A stretch of DNA of 64,000 bases from Citrobacter amalonaticus Y19 (GTDB lineage: Bacteria > Pseudomonadota > Gammaproteobacteria > Enterobacterales > Enterobacteriaceae). This document shows positions 42,456-52,569 of this stretch, in pieces. The stretch covers positions 4,154,001 through 4,218,000 of the forward strand of contig NZ_CP011132.1 in NCBI RefSeq assembly GCF_000981805.1. Direction: 5' to 3'. Under the pieces are notes generated by a model, which saw nothing but the letters and a program-made list of their open reading frames with translations, ran no database searches and was not told where the DNA came from. Each line of letters opens with the position of its first letter. Position 1 is the stretch's first letter. The position numbers and the translations under genes were made by a program.

Positions 42456-43778
42456 TTACTTATCGAACAGGTAATGATTCACCAGGTTTTCCAGTTGCTC
42501 CTGATGGCCACTCTGATGCACCGGTGCCAGGTTGTGCTGTTCAGCATAATGTGCCAGTTCGCTTAGCGACATCTGACCTTTCAGGATCTGCTGGCCCAGT
42601 TCGCTATTCCAGCCGGCATAACGCTTCGCGACGCGCTTATCCAGTTCGCCACCCTCAATCATGCGTGCCGCGATTTTCAGCGACAGCGCCATCGTGTCCA
42701 TCGCACCGATATGGCCATAGAACAGATCGTACTTATCCGTGCTCTGACGGCGTACTTTGGCGTCAAAATTCAGACCGCCGGTAGTGAAACCGCCCGCTTT
42801 GAGGATTTCGTACATCACCAGCGCGTTCTCTTCTACGCTGTTCGGGAACTGGTCGGTATCCCAGCCCAGCTGTGCGTCACCCCGGTTGGCATCCACAGAG
42901 CCAAACAGACCCAGCGCAATTGCCGTCGCGATTTCGTGGTGGAATGAATGACCCGCCAGCGTCGCGTGGTTAGCCTCGATATTCAGTTTGATCTCTTTTT
43001 CCAGACCGAACTGCTTGAGGAAGCCGTAAACGGTCGACGCATCGTAGTCATACTGATGCTTGGTCGGTTCCTGCGGCTTCGGCTCGATCAACAGCGTGCC
43101 CTGGAATCCCGTTTTGTGTTTGTGCTCAACCACCATCTGCATGAAGCGGCCAATTTGCTCGCGCTCCTGACGCAGGTCGGTATTGAGCAAGGTTTCGTAT
43201 CCTTCGCGACCGCCCCACAGCACGTAGTTTTCACCCCCCAGCTTGTGCGTGGCATCCATCGCCGTCACCACCTGAGTGGCCGCCCAACTGAAGACTTCCG
43301 GATCCGGATTCGTGGCCGCCCCGGCGCCATAACGTGGGTTGGTGAAGCAGTTTGCCGTGCCCCATAGCAGCTTCACGCCGCTCTGTTCTTGCTTCTCAGC
43401 GAACACATCCACCATTTGGGCGAAGTTATTTTTGTACTCTTTCAGCGACGCGCCTTCCGGCGAAACATCCACATCGTGGAAACAGTAGAACGGAACGTGC
43501 AGCTTGTGGAAAAACTCAAACGCGACATCGGCTTTACGCTTCGCTAACGCCAGCGCATCGCCCGGTTGCTGCCACGGACGATCAAACGCCCCGACACCAA
43601 ACATGTCAGCCCCGTTCCAGCAGAAGGTATGCCAGTAGCAGGCTGCAAAACGCAGATGATCTTCCATCCGTTTACCCAGAACGATCTCATCAGGATTGTA
43701 ATGACGGAATGCTAACGGATTAGTGGAACGGGGGCCTTCATAACGAACGCGATCGAGTTGGTCAAAATATGCCTGCAT
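42456..43778 (-). CDS. xylA: XylA, D-xylose isomerase
   Basis: XylA converts D-xylose to D-xylulose with two divalent metal ions. The 440-residue protein matches E. coli closely. Visible active-site elements are the catalytic His in YCFHDVDVSPEG (near 101), the metal-ligand Glu in LLIEPKPQEPTKHQYDYD (near 232), the NIEANHATLAGH block (near 268) and the Asp cluster in GDAQLGWDTDQFP. The start MQAYFDQLDRVRYEG at 43778 is used rather than an in-frame codon at 43841. Confidence 0.98.
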   Translation of the reverse strand: MQAYFDQLDRVRYEGPRSTNPLAFRHYNPDEIVLGKRMEDHLRFAACYWHTFCWNGADMFGVGAFDRPWQQPGDALALAKRKADVAFEFFHKLHVPFYCFHDVDVSPEGASLKEYKNNFAQMVDVFAEKQEQSGVKLLWGTANCFTNPRYGAGAATNPDPEVFSWAATQVVTAMDATHKLGGENYVLWGGREGYETLLNTDLRQEREQIGRFMQMVVEHKHKTGFQGTLLIEPKPQEPTKHQYDYDASTVYGFLKQFGLEKEIKLNIEANHATLAGHSFHHEIATAIALGLFGSVDANRGDAQLGWDTDQFPNSVEENALVMYEILKAGGFTTGGLNFDAKVRRQSTDKYDLFYGHIGAMDTMALSLKIAARMIEGGELDKRVAKRYAGWNSELGQQILKGQMSLSELAHYAEQHNLAPVHQSGHQEQLENLVNHYLFDK

Positions 43779-44141
43779 AATGAACTCCATAATCAGGGAA
43801 TACGGCGGTGATAGGTTATGCAGTAATATTGGGCACTCCATTCCCGTTGCTCAATTATGTTATTTCACACTGCTATTGAGAGAATTCACAAGTGTGCGCC
43901 ACCTCGCAAAATAAAAATATCCATTTGCAAAAAATGGCTACTCTGCTGGCATAAGTGCAACATTCAGTCTCCACGGTAAAAAGTAAGATCCTGGTCATAA
44001 TTCAGGAAATAAACCAAATTTCGTAACTGCAAGATAAAAATCTGTAATTGTCTTCCCCGTATGAATTGCTAAATTCTGCAACGTCTAATGCTGTGATTGT
44101 TACTTTTATTGTTGCTCCCTCTAACAAAAGGCATCACGATT
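43779..44141. promoter_or_regulatory. xylA / xylF divergent control region
   Basis: This 363-bp region holds promoters for xylAB and xylFGHR. A CRP-like site, ATTGA-GAGAAT-TCACA, lies at 43875-43890 at the same place as in E. coli. On the xylF side, 43980-44060 keeps E. coli-like sequence (AAGTAAGATC, AGATAAAAATCTGTAATTG) where the XylR half-sites are known. I cannot set exact XylR boundaries by eye. Confidence 0.7.
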
Positions 44142-45134
44142 ATGAAGATGAAGAATCTCTTACTCACCGTCTGCACCTCTCTTTTGCTTACCAGCGTGGC
44201 AGGACATGCCAAAGAAATAAAAATCGGTATGGCGATTGATGACCTGCGTCTCGAGCGCTGGCAGAAAGATCGCGATATTTTCGTCAGCAAGGCCGAATCG
44301 CTTGGCGCAAAAGTTTTTGTGCAATCCGCGAATGGGAATGAAGAGACCCAGATGTCGCAGATTGAAAATATGATTAACCGAGGGGTGGATGTCCTCGTTA
44401 TTATTCCTTATAACGGACAAGTATTAAGTAACGTGGTTAAAGAGGCGAAACAGGAAGGAATTAAAGTTTTAGCTTACGACCGCATGATCAACGACGCTGA
44501 CATTGATTTCTATATTTCATTTGATAACGAAAAAGTTGGCGAATTACAGGCTAAGGCATTAGTTGAGCACGTCCCTCAGGGAAATTATTTTTTGATGGGT
44601 GGCTCGCCAGTCGATAATAATGCCAAACTCTTCCGCGCCGGGCAGATGAAAGTCTTAAAACCGTATATTGATTCCGGAAAAATAAAGGTAGTTGGCGATC
44701 AGTGGGTTGACGGCTGGCTGCCGGAAAATGCGCTGAAAATTATGGAAAACGCCTTAACCGCGAACAATAACAACATTGATGCCGTGGTCGCCTCCAATGA
44801 CGCGACGGCAGGCGGGGCGGTTCAGGCGCTCACTGCGCAGGGGCTCTCAGGAAAAGTCGCGATTTCAGGTCAGGACGCCGACCTTGCGGGTATCAAGCGC
44901 ATTATCGCGGGAACACAAACCATGACCGTCTATAAGCCGATTACGCTGCTGGCCAATACCGCTGCCGAAATCGCCGTTGAACTGGGTAACGGACAGCAAC
45001 CTAAAGCCGACGCCACGTTAAATAACGGTCTGAAAGAGGTTCCTTCCCGCTTATTGACGCCGATTGACGTTAACAAAAACAACATTAATGAGACCGTGAT
45101 TAAAGACGGGTTCCATAAGCAGAGCGAACTGTAA
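44142..45134 (+). CDS. xylF: XylF, D-xylose-binding periplasmic protein
   Basis: XylF captures D-xylose for the XylGH ABC importer. The 330-residue protein has a signal peptide ending at GHA (residue 23) and the sugar-binding fold (KEIKIGMAIDDLRLERWQKD onward), nearly identical to E. coli. The start MKMKNLLLTV at 44142 replaces an upstream in-frame codon at 44097 that would bury the signal peptide. A hairpin follows before xylG. Confidence 0.97.
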   Translation: MKMKNLLLTVCTSLLLTSVAGHAKEIKIGMAIDDLRLERWQKDRDIFVSKAESLGAKVFVQSANGNEETQMSQIENMINRGVDVLVIIPYNGQVLSNVVKEAKQEGIKVLAYDRMINDADIDFYISFDNEKVGELQAKALVEHVPQGNYFLMGGSPVDNNAKLFRAGQMKVLKPYIDSGKIKVVGDQWVDGWLPENALKIMENALTANNNNIDAVVASNDATAGGAVQALTAQGLSGKVAISGQDADLAGIKRIIAGTQTMTVYKPITLLANTAAEIAVELGNGQQPKADATLNNGLKEVPSRLLTPIDVNKNNINETVIKDGFHKQSEL

Positions 45135-45139
45135 GCGCA

Positions 45140-45164
45140 GCGCCCCGGCAACCGCTGAGGGCGC
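45140..45164 (+). other. Hairpin after xylF
   Basis: GCGCCC (45140-45145) pairs with GGGCGC (45159-45164) in the 78-bp xylF-xylG gap. Such structures commonly protect binding-protein mRNA and give it excess expression. Confidence 0.5.
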
Positions 45165-45212
45165 GCATTTCCCACCACGCCGGGATCTCTCATTGGCTAA
45201 TGCGGAGTCGCT

Positions 45213-46754
45213 ATGTCCTGTCTACTTGAAATGAAGAACATCACCAAAACCTTCGGTGTCGTCAAGGCGATTGATAACGTCAGCCTCAGACTGAATGCCG
45301 GTGAAATTATTTCATTATGCGGCGAGAATGGCTCAGGTAAATCGACGCTGATGAAGGTGCTGTGCGGTATTTATCCCCATGGTAGTTATGAAGGTGAAAT
45401 TACATTTGCCGGAGAAACGCTACAGGCCACCCATATTCGTGATACCGAACGCAAAGGGATTGCCATCATCCATCAGGAGCTGGCGCTGGTTAAACACTTA
45501 ACCGTGCTGGAGAATATTTTTCTCGGCAGCGAAATAAGTCGTCATGGCGTCCTTGATTACGATCTGATGACCCTGCGCTGCCAAAAACTGCTCAATCAGG
45601 TCAACCTGTCTATTTCACCCGATACCCGGGTGGGCGATCTGGGCCTCGGTCAGCAACAGTTGGTTGAAATAGCAAAGGCGCTAAATAAACAGGTGCGTTT
45701 GCTGATTCTGGATGAGCCGACAGCGTCACTCACCGAGCAGGAAACAACGGTGTTGCTGGAGATCATCCGCGATCTGCAACAGCACGACATCGCCTGCATC
45801 TACATTTCACACAAACTGAATGAAGTGAAAGCCATTTCCGACACGATCTGCGTGATCCGCGATGGCAAGCATATTGGCACCCGTGACGCGGCTGGCATGA
45901 GTGAAGACGATATTATCACCATGATGGTTGGTCGTGAGCTCACTGCACTCTACCCCAGCGAACCTCACCTCACGGGTGAAGAGATTTTACGCGTTGAGCA
46001 TCTCACCGCCTGGCATCCCGTTAATCGCCATATCCGGCGCGTAAATGACGTTTCCTTCTCGCTTAAGCGCGGTGAAATCCTGGGGATCGCCGGTCTGGTG
46101 GGCGCAGGACGCACGGAACTTGTCCAGTGTCTGTTTGGCGTATGGCCCGGGCGCTGGGAAGGTGAAGTCGTGATTGACGGCCAGTCCGTAAACATCCGCA
46201 ACTGTCAGCAAGCCATCGCCCACGGGATCGCCATGGTGCCGGAAGACCGCAAGCGTGATGGCATTGTGCCGGTCATGGCGGTGGGGAAAAACATTACCCT
46301 CGCCGCACTCGATCGGTTTACCGGCAAGGCGAGCCAGCTGGACGATGCTGCCGAACACAAGTGCATCCTCGAATCCCTGCAACGTCTGAAAGTCAAAACC
46401 TCCTCGCCTGAGTTGGCGATCGGACGTCTGAGCGGAGGGAACCAGCAAAAAGCCATTCTGGCGCGTTGCCTGTTGCTCAACCCGCAAATTCTCATCCTTG
46501 ATGAGCCTACCCGGGGTATCGACATCGGCGCAAAATATGAAATCTACAAACTCATTAACCAGCTCGTTCAGCAGGGCATCGCCGTTATCGTCATCTCGTC
46601 GGAATTACCCGAAGTGCTGGGGCTCAGCGACCGCATTCTGGTGATGCACGAAGGAAAACTGAAAGCCAACCTGGTCAATCATAACCTGACGCAAGAGCAG
46701 GTGATGGAAGCCGCTTTGAGGAGCGAACAACATGTCGAAAAACAATCCGTCTGA
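45213..46754 (+). CDS. xylG: XylG, xylose ABC transporter ATPase (tandem domains)
   Basis: XylG energises xylose import through XylH. The 513-residue protein contains two fused nucleotide-binding domains. The first has Walker A GENGSGKST, the signature LGLGQQQLVEIAKAL and LLILDEPTASL. The second has the weaker loop GLVGAGRTEL, the signature LSGGNQQKAILAR and LILDEPTRGIDIG, as in other sugar-type (RbsA/MglA) ATPases. The last 23 bp overlap xylH. Confidence 0.97.
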   Translation: MSCLLEMKNITKTFGVVKAIDNVSLRLNAGEIISLCGENGSGKSTLMKVLCGIYPHGSYEGEITFAGETLQATHIRDTERKGIAIIHQELALVKHLTVLENIFLGSEISRHGVLDYDLMTLRCQKLLNQVNLSISPDTRVGDLGLGQQQLVEIAKALNKQVRLLILDEPTASLTEQETTVLLEIIRDLQQHDIACIYISHKLNEVKAISDTICVIRDGKHIGTRDAAGMSEDDIITMMVGRELTALYPSEPHLTGEEILRVEHLTAWHPVNRHIRRVNDVSFSLKRGEILGIAGLVGAGRTELVQCLFGVWPGRWEGEVVIDGQSVNIRNCQQAIAHGIAMVPEDRKRDGIVPVMAVGKNITLAALDRFTGKASQLDDAAEHKCILESLQRLKVKTSSPELAIGRLSGGNQQKAILARCLLLNPQILILDEPTRGIDIGAKYEIYKLINQLVQQGIAVIVISSELPEVLGLSDRILVMHEGKLKANLVNHNLTQEQVMEAALRSEQHVEKQSV

Positions 46755-47913
46755 AGTCAAACTCTCCGCCCCACTGACGGGCGTTTTTCCCGGGGTTAAA
46801 TCGCTGAATCTCCAGGTGTTCGTGATGATCGCGGCCATCATTGTGATCATGCTGTTCTTTACCTGGACAACGGACGGCGCGTATCTCAGCGCGCGTAACG
46901 TCTCCAACCTGCTTCGCCAGACCGCGATTACGGGGATCCTGGCGGTCGGCATGGTGTTCGTCATCATCTCAGCGGAAATCGATCTCTCTGTCGGTTCTAT
47001 GATGGGACTGCTGGGCGGTGTCGCGGCTATCTGCGACGTCTGGCTGGGCTGGCCGCTGCCTTTCACCATTATCGTGACGCTGGTGCTGGGATTACTGCTC
47101 GGCGCCTGGAATGGCTGGTGGGTCGCCTACCGCAAAGTCCCGTCGTTTATTGTGACTCTGGCCGGGATGCTGGCGTTTCGCGGTATCCTGATCGGCATCA
47201 CCAATGGTACAACCGTATCGCCGACCAGTTCTGCTATGTCGCAAATTGGGCAAAGCTACTTATCCAATGGGTTGGGCTTCACCCTCGGCGCGATCGGGTT
47301 GATGGCGTTTATCGGCTGGCAGTGGCGTGGACGCATGCGCCGACAGTCCCTGGGTCTCGGCGCTCCTGCATCAACCAGCGTCGTGGGTCGCCAGGCGTTG
47401 ACCGCCATCATTGTGTTAGGCGCCATCTGGTTGCTGAATGATTATCGTGGTGTGCCGACGCCCGTTCTGCTGCTGGTGTTTTTGCTGCTCGCCGGGATGT
47501 TTATGGCCACGCGAACCGCATTTGGCCGACGTATTTATGCCATCGGGGGCAATCTGGAGGCCGCCCGTCTTTCCGGCATTAATGTCGCACGGACCAAACT
47601 GGCGGTATTCGCCATCAACGGTCTGATGGTGGCGATTGCCGGGCTTATCCTCAGTTCGCGTCTCGGTGCCGGGTCGCCATCGGCGGGAAATATCGCCGAG
47701 CTGGATGCTATTGCCGCCTGTGTTATTGGCGGAACCAGTCTGGCTGGCGGTGTCGGCAGCGTTGCAGGCGCGGTCATGGGCGCATTTATTATGGCTTCTC
47801 TGGATAACGGAATGAGTATGATGGATGTCCCAACCTTCTGGCAGTACATCGTGAAGGGCGCGATTCTGTTGCTGGCAGTATGGATGGATTCAGCGACAAA
47901 ACGCCGCGCCTGA
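46732..47913 (+). CDS. xylH: XylH, xylose ABC transporter permease
   Basis: XylH is the channel for D-xylose in the inner membrane. The 393-residue protein, same length as E. coli, has about ten spans. It includes the RbsC-type blocks SAEIDLSVGSMMGLLGGVAA, FIVTLAGMLAFRGI and AIAACVIGGTSLAGGVGSV. It overlaps xylG by 23 bp and is followed 83 bp later by xylR. Confidence 0.97.
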   Translation: MSKNNPSEVKLSAPLTGVFPGVKSLNLQVFVMIAAIIVIMLFFTWTTDGAYLSARNVSNLLRQTAITGILAVGMVFVIISAEIDLSVGSMMGLLGGVAAICDVWLGWPLPFTIIVTLVLGLLLGAWNGWWVAYRKVPSFIVTLAGMLAFRGILIGITNGTTVSPTSSAMSQIGQSYLSNGLGFTLGAIGLMAFIGWQWRGRMRRQSLGLGAPASTSVVGRQALTAIIVLGAIWLLNDYRGVPTPVLLLVFLLLAGMFMATRTAFGRRIYAIGGNLEAARLSGINVARTKLAVFAINGLMVAIAGLILSSRLGAGSPSAGNIAELDAIAACVIGGTSLAGGVGSVAGAVMGAFIMASLDNGMSMMDVPTFWQYIVKGAILLLAVWMDSATKRRA

Positions 47914-47938
47914 ACTGCAGAAAAATAGGGCTATTTTC

Positions 47939-47962
47939 ATGCCGGTCGCCACTGTCCGGCAT
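47939..47962 (+). other. Hairpin between xylH and xylR
   Basis: ATGCCGG pairs with CCGGCAT around 10 nt in the 83-bp gap. It may reduce read-through into xylR; no T-run is present. Confidence 0.45.
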
Positions 47963-47996
47963 TGTCGTTTATGAAAGATTGAGCAGAGACAGAAAC

Positions 47997-49175
47997 ATGT
48001 TTGATAAACGTCACCGTATTACCCTGTTATTTAATGCCAACAAAGCCTACGACCGTCAGGTGGTGGAAGGGGTCGGTGAATATCTGCAAGCCTCGCAATC
48101 CGAATGGGACATCTTCATTGAGGAGGACTTCCGCGCCCGCATTGATAACATCAAAGAGTGGTTAGGTGACGGCGTTATTGCTGACTATGACGACGATGAG
48201 ATCGCGCGATTGTTAGTTGATGTCCATGTACCGATCATCGGCGTGGGAGGCTCCTATCATCTGGCGGAAAATTATCCCCCCGTCCATTACATTGCCACCG
48301 ATAACCATGCCCTCGTTGAAAGCGCCTTTCTGCATCTGAAAGAAAAAGGCGTCAACCGTTTTGCCTTTTACGGCTTGCCCGCCTCCAGCGGAAAGCGTTG
48401 GGCTGCGGAACGCGAGCATGCCTTTCGCCAGTTGGTGGCGGAGGAGAAATATCGTGGCGTGGTGTATCAGGGGCTGGAAACAGCGCCTGAACTCTGGCAA
48501 CACGCGCAGAACCGCCTGGCGGACTGGCTGCAAACCCTGCCGCCGCAGACGGGCATTATTGCGGTCACCGACGCCCGCGCCCGTCATGTGCTTCAGGTCT
48601 GCGAACACCTGCATATTCCAGTACCCGAAAAACTGTGCGTCATTGGCATTGATAATGAAGAACTGACCCGTTATCTGTCTCGGGTTGCGCTGTCATCGGT
48701 GGCTCAGGGCGCGAGGCAAATGGGTTATCAGGCGGCAAAGTTGCTGCATCGCCTGCTGGCAAATGAAGAACTGCCGCTTCAGCGCATTCTGGTCCCTCCG
48801 ATACGCGTCGTTGAACGCCGCTCGACAGACTACCGTTCCCTCTCCGATCCCGCCGTCATTCAGGCGATGCACTATATCCGTAACCACGCCTGCAAAGGCA
48901 TCAAAGTGGATCAGGTTCTGGATGCGGTCGGAATTTCACGTTCCAATCTGGAGAAGCGGTTTAAAGAAGAAGTGGGAGAGACGATTCACGCGGTGATCCA
49001 CGCAGAAAAGCTGGAGAAAGCGCGCAGCCTGTTGATTTCCACGACGCTTTCGATCAACGAAATCTCGCAGATGTGCGGCTATCCTTCGCTGCAATATTTC
49101 TATTCCGTCTTTAAGAAAGAGTACGACACAACGCCGAAAGAGTATCGCGATCTGAACAGTGAAGTATTGGTGTGA
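47997..49175 (+). CDS. xylR: XylR, xylose-responsive activator
   Basis: XylR binds D-xylose and activates xylAB and xylFGH. The 392-residue protein joins a LacI-type periplasmic-binding-like sensor domain (LFNANKAYDRQVVEGVGEY onward) to a C-terminal AraC-type double HTH (DQVLDAVGISRSNLEKRFKE and INEISQMCGYPSLQYFYSVF). The start MFDKRHRIT at 47997 is preferred to an in-frame codon at 47880 inside xylH. It matches E. coli in length. Confidence 0.97.
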   Translation: MFDKRHRITLLFNANKAYDRQVVEGVGEYLQASQSEWDIFIEEDFRARIDNIKEWLGDGVIADYDDDEIARLLVDVHVPIIGVGGSYHLAENYPPVHYIATDNHALVESAFLHLKEKGVNRFAFYGLPASSGKRWAAEREHAFRQLVAEEKYRGVVYQGLETAPELWQHAQNRLADWLQTLPPQTGIIAVTDARARHVLQVCEHLHIPVPEKLCVIGIDNEELTRYLSRVALSSVAQGARQMGYQAAKLLHRLLANEELPLQRILVPPIRVVERRSTDYRSLSDPAVIQAMHYIRNHACKGIKVDQVLDAVGISRSNLEKRFKEEVGETIHAVIHAEKLEKARSLLISTTLSINEISQMCGYPSLQYFYSVFKKEYDTTPKEYRDLNSEVLV

Positions 49176-49191
49176 GGCGGTAAGTCGAAAC

Positions 49192-49218
49192 AAAAACGCC
49201 TTCTGCGAAGAAGGCGTT
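49192..49218 (-). terminator. Bidirectional terminator between xylR and bax
   Basis: AACGCCTTC (49195-49203) pairs with GAAGGCGTT (49210-49218). On the minus strand TTTTTG follows, giving a terminator for bax; xylR converges on it. Confidence 0.8.
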
Positions 49219-49224
49219 CGGGGA

Positions 49225-50049
49225 TTACATATGGGCTGCGATTAATCGCTGGTTATCCTGGTACATCGCGAACAGATAGTTGTTGTAACTCTGTCCCTTC
49301 GTTGAATAACCCTTCAGCTTATGAATCATTGCCGTCGCCGTCACTTCCTGATCCGCTTTGCGCAGTTGCGCGCGCGATTTACGGAAAGAGGCGTAAGCCG
49401 GATGCGTATTCAGGTTGATCACATAGGCGGTGACCGACTCTTTGACGGAATCGAACTGAGAGTAACCTTTCACTTTACCTGGCGCATTGTTACAACTCCC
49501 TTTCGCACACTTCATGCCGAACAGGTTGTTATTGCTACGCGCAAGCTTAGAGGTACCCCAACCGCTTTCTGCCGCAGCCATCGTCGCCACCATGCTGGTC
49601 GGGATAATGTCTACGCGTTCCAGCAACGTATTCCACGGAATGCTCCGCGTGTTGCCAGACCATTTCACCTTGTAGCGCTTCGCGATATCTTTCATACGCG
49701 CACGCTCGGTCGGTGACCAACGGTTCTGATACTGCTTTGAAATCAGCCAGTTACGATCGGCCGTGATCGCAGCATTTTGACTGGTAATATAAGGCATCAC
49801 GGTCCGGAGAAACGCTTTTTTCCTTGGTGTTCCGGAAGGGTATTTTCGCAAATCAGGAAGTGAACTGCTCTTTGCACTATTGCGAGAATACTCTTGTTTA
49901 CTGCTTACCTGTTTATTACTTGTCTTGGTTACGTGGGACTTCTGACTCGATGTTGTTGTGTGCGTCTTTGCCAGCACCTCACCCGAAAATACGATGGTGA
50001 GTAACATAAGAATCATTGCCCCATATCGTCGCATGGGAGTCAATATCAT
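49225..50049 (-). CDS. bax: Bax, glucosaminidase-like exported protein
   Basis: The 274-residue protein has an N-terminal hydrophobic export signal (MRRYGAMILMLLTIVFSGEV), a Ser/Lys-rich linker and a FlgJ/GH73-type N-acetylglucosaminidase domain. The putative catalytic Glu161 lies in TMAAAESGWGTSKLA. Peptidoglycan is the presumed substrate; no phenotype is well established. AGGAG before ATG 50049 and agreement with E. coli choose this start over one 48 bp upstream. Confidence 0.92.
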   Translation of the reverse strand: MILTPMRRYGAMILMLLTIVFSGEVLAKTHTTTSSQKSHVTKTSNKQVSSKQEYSRNSAKSSSLPDLRKYPSGTPRKKAFLRTVMPYITSQNAAITADRNWLISKQYQNRWSPTERARMKDIAKRYKVKWSGNTRSIPWNTLLERVDIIPTSMVATMAAAESGWGTSKLARSNNNLFGMKCAKGSCNNAPGKVKGYSQFDSVKESVTAYVINLNTHPAYASFRKSRAQLRKADQEVTATAMIHKLKGYSTKGQSYNNYLFAMYQDNQRLIAAHM

Positions 50050-50365
50050 TAGGTCTCCTGGTCGGATTGAATCATTCCAACACCTTTTATTTTTCACAAT
50101 TTTGAGAGTTGAATCTCAAATCATATCAAAAATAGCGATCAAGAGCACGCTAATGAATAGGCCAATTCCGAAACCATGTCACGCACAAACTATCCCGCAA
50201 GGGACTAATTCGAAAGATTTGTGGTGGTTATCGCAAATTAAGGTTATTTTTTGCCCAAAATCACTCATCCGTACCCCTCATCCTGGCTGAATGCGGTTGA
50301 AGGATGAGTTTCGTCAGCGGGTTCTCAGGCAAACTGGTTAAAATCGCCGCAAAAAGGACCGCACA
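50050..50365. promoter_or_regulatory. bax / malS divergent region with MalT-like boxes
   Basis: Three copies of a GGATGA core, the heart of the MalT box (GGGGATGAGG-like), are present. Two are on the minus strand in 50262-50286 (reading CAGGATGAGGGG and ACGGATGAGTG). One is on the plus strand at 50298-50311 (GAAGGATGAGTTT). malS is a known MalT-dependent gene, so these are probably its operators. The rest of the gap is AT-rich bax upstream sequence with no supported gene. Confidence 0.65.
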
Positions 50366-52396
50366 ATGAAACTTGCCGCCATTGCTCTCGCGCTGCTGCC
50401 AGGTATCGCGAGCGCCGCAACATGGACGTCTCAGGGCTTCCCCTCCTTCACCGCCGAGGGAACCGGTAAGTTTGCTAGCCACGCTGAGTTAACGAAGGGT
50501 ACTCGCTCATTAACGCTAAATTTTGACCAACAGTGCTGGCAGCCGGCTAACGCGATAAAACTCAATCAGATGCTTTCGCTTACCCCATGCGAAGGCACCC
50601 CGCCACAGTGGCGTTTGTTCAAAGACGGCAATTACACGCTGGAAATCGATACCCGCTCTGGCACGCCAACATTGATGATTACGGTGCCGCGCGAGGCCGA
50701 ACCAACAGCAAATGTGGTGCGCCAGTGTCCGACGTGGGATGGTTCGCCACTGACGTTAGAGGTCGCGCAGACCTTCCCGGAAGGCAGCGTGGTGCGCGAT
50801 TTTTACAGCGGACAGACCGCCACGGTTAAAAACGGACGGATAACCCTGCAACCCGCTCCCGCCAGTAACGGTCTGTTACTGCTGGAACGGGCAGAGACCG
50901 ACGCCCCAGCACCGTTCGACTGGCACAATGCCACGGTCTATTTTGTGCTGACCGACCGCTTCGAAAACGGCGATCCCTCTAATGACCAGAGTTACGGTCG
51001 CCATAAAGACGGCATGGAGGAAATCGGTACGTTTCACGGCGGTGATTTGCGCGGTCTGACCCGCAAACTGGATTATCTGCAACAACTGGGCGTGAATGCG
51101 TTGTGGATAAGCGCGCCGTTCGAACAAATCCACGGCTGGGTGGGCGGCGGCACAAAAGGCGATTTTCCACACTATGCCTATCACGGTTATTACACTCAGG
51201 ACTGGACCACCCTGGATGCCAACATGGGCAACGAGGCCGATCTGCGCGCGTTGATTGACGGCGCACATCAGCGCGGGATCCGCATCCTTTTTGATGTGGT
51301 GATGAACCATACCGGCTACGCGACGCTTGCAGATATGCAGGAATATCAGTTCGGCGCGCTGTACCTTTCTGGTGATGAGTTGAAAAAAACGCTCGGCGAT
51401 CGCTGGACAGACTGGAAACCCGCTGCCGGACAAAGCTGGCACAGCTTCAATGATTACATCAACTTTAGCGATAAGGCCGCCTGGGAAAAATGGTGGGGGA
51501 AAGCGTGGATCCGCACTGACATTGGCGATTATGACAACCCTGGCTTTGACGATCTCACGATGTCGCTGGCTTTTCTGCCGGATCTGAAGACCGAATCGAC
51601 GATCCCCTCCGGATTGCCGGTGTTTTATCAACATAAAGCCGATACGCGCGCGAAGGCCATTGAGGGCTACACGCCCCGGGATTACCTGACCCACTGGCTG
51701 AGCCAATGGGTGCGCGATTACGGTGTCGATGGATTTCGTGTCGACACGGCGAAACACGTCGAACTTCCGGCCTGGCAACAGTTAAAAACGCAGGCCAGCG
51801 CGGCGCTGGTGGAATGGAAAAAAGCCAACCCGGACAAAGCGCTCGATGATAAGCCGTTCTGGATGACCGGCGAGGCCTGGGGCCACGGCGTGATGCAGAG
51901 CGATTACTATCGCCACGGTTTTGACGCAATGATCAACTTTGACTATCAGGAGCAGGCCGCAAAAACCGTCGATTGCCTGTCTGGTATGGATCTCACCTGG
52001 CAACAAATGGCGGAAAAATTACAGGGTTTTAATGTGCTGAGTTACCTCTCTTCGCACGATACTCGCCTGTTCCGCGAAGGTGGTGATAAAGCGGCTGAGT
52101 TGCTGCTGTTAGCCCCCGGCGCCGTTCAAATATTCTATGGCGATGAATCCTCGCGGCCTTTCGGCCCTACCGGTTCCGATCCGCTACAGGGCACGCGTTC
52201 AGATATGAACTGGCAGGATGTCAGCGGTAAAGTAGCCGGCAATGTCGCCCACTGGCAGCGCCTCGGTCAGTTCAGAGCCAGACATCCGGCTATCGGCGCG
52301 GGCCGACAAACCACGCTCTCGCTCAAACAAGGGTACGGCTTTGTGCGCCAGCACGGCGACGACACCGTGATGGTCGTCTGGGCGGGTCAGCGTTAA
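50366..52396 (+). CDS. malS: MalS, periplasmic alpha-amylase
   Basis: MalS is a periplasmic GH13 amylase that cuts long maltodextrins, releasing maltohexaose for uptake. The 676-residue length equals E. coli MalS. The signal peptide is MKLAAIALALLPGIASA. GH13 regions are visible: DVVMNHTGYA (region I), DGFRVDTAKH with the nucleophile Asp near 460, GEAWGHG with the acid/base Glu near 503, and LSSHDTR with the third Asp near 565. MalT-like boxes precede it. Confidence 0.97.
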   Translation: MKLAAIALALLPGIASAATWTSQGFPSFTAEGTGKFASHAELTKGTRSLTLNFDQQCWQPANAIKLNQMLSLTPCEGTPPQWRLFKDGNYTLEIDTRSGTPTLMITVPREAEPTANVVRQCPTWDGSPLTLEVAQTFPEGSVVRDFYSGQTATVKNGRITLQPAPASNGLLLLERAETDAPAPFDWHNATVYFVLTDRFENGDPSNDQSYGRHKDGMEEIGTFHGGDLRGLTRKLDYLQQLGVNALWISAPFEQIHGWVGGGTKGDFPHYAYHGYYTQDWTTLDANMGNEADLRALIDGAHQRGIRILFDVVMNHTGYATLADMQEYQFGALYLSGDELKKTLGDRWTDWKPAAGQSWHSFNDYINFSDKAAWEKWWGKAWIRTDIGDYDNPGFDDLTMSLAFLPDLKTESTIPSGLPVFYQHKADTRAKAIEGYTPRDYLTHWLSQWVRDYGVDGFRVDTAKHVELPAWQQLKTQASAALVEWKKANPDKALDDKPFWMTGEAWGHGVMQSDYYRHGFDAMINFDYQEQAAKTVDCLSGMDLTWQQMAEKLQGFNVLSYLSSHDTRLFREGGDKAAELLLLAPGAVQIFYGDESSRPFGPTGSDPLQGTRSDMNWQDVSGKVAGNVAHWQRLGQFRARHPAIGAGRQTTLSLKQGYGFVRQHGDDTVMVVWAGQR

Positions 52397-52569
52397 CGTG
52401 AACCGGCGTCTGAGGGCTGAAGTCCTTCAGACGCCGCAAAATAAAATACCACTTTTACATAAATTATAAGCATAAAACTTCAAAACCCTTGTTTCCGCTC
52501 GATTTGCACCCTGCCAGTGCTAGCGTTAAGGTAACTCACTTCGACTCAGCGTTTGACAGACCATCCGTT

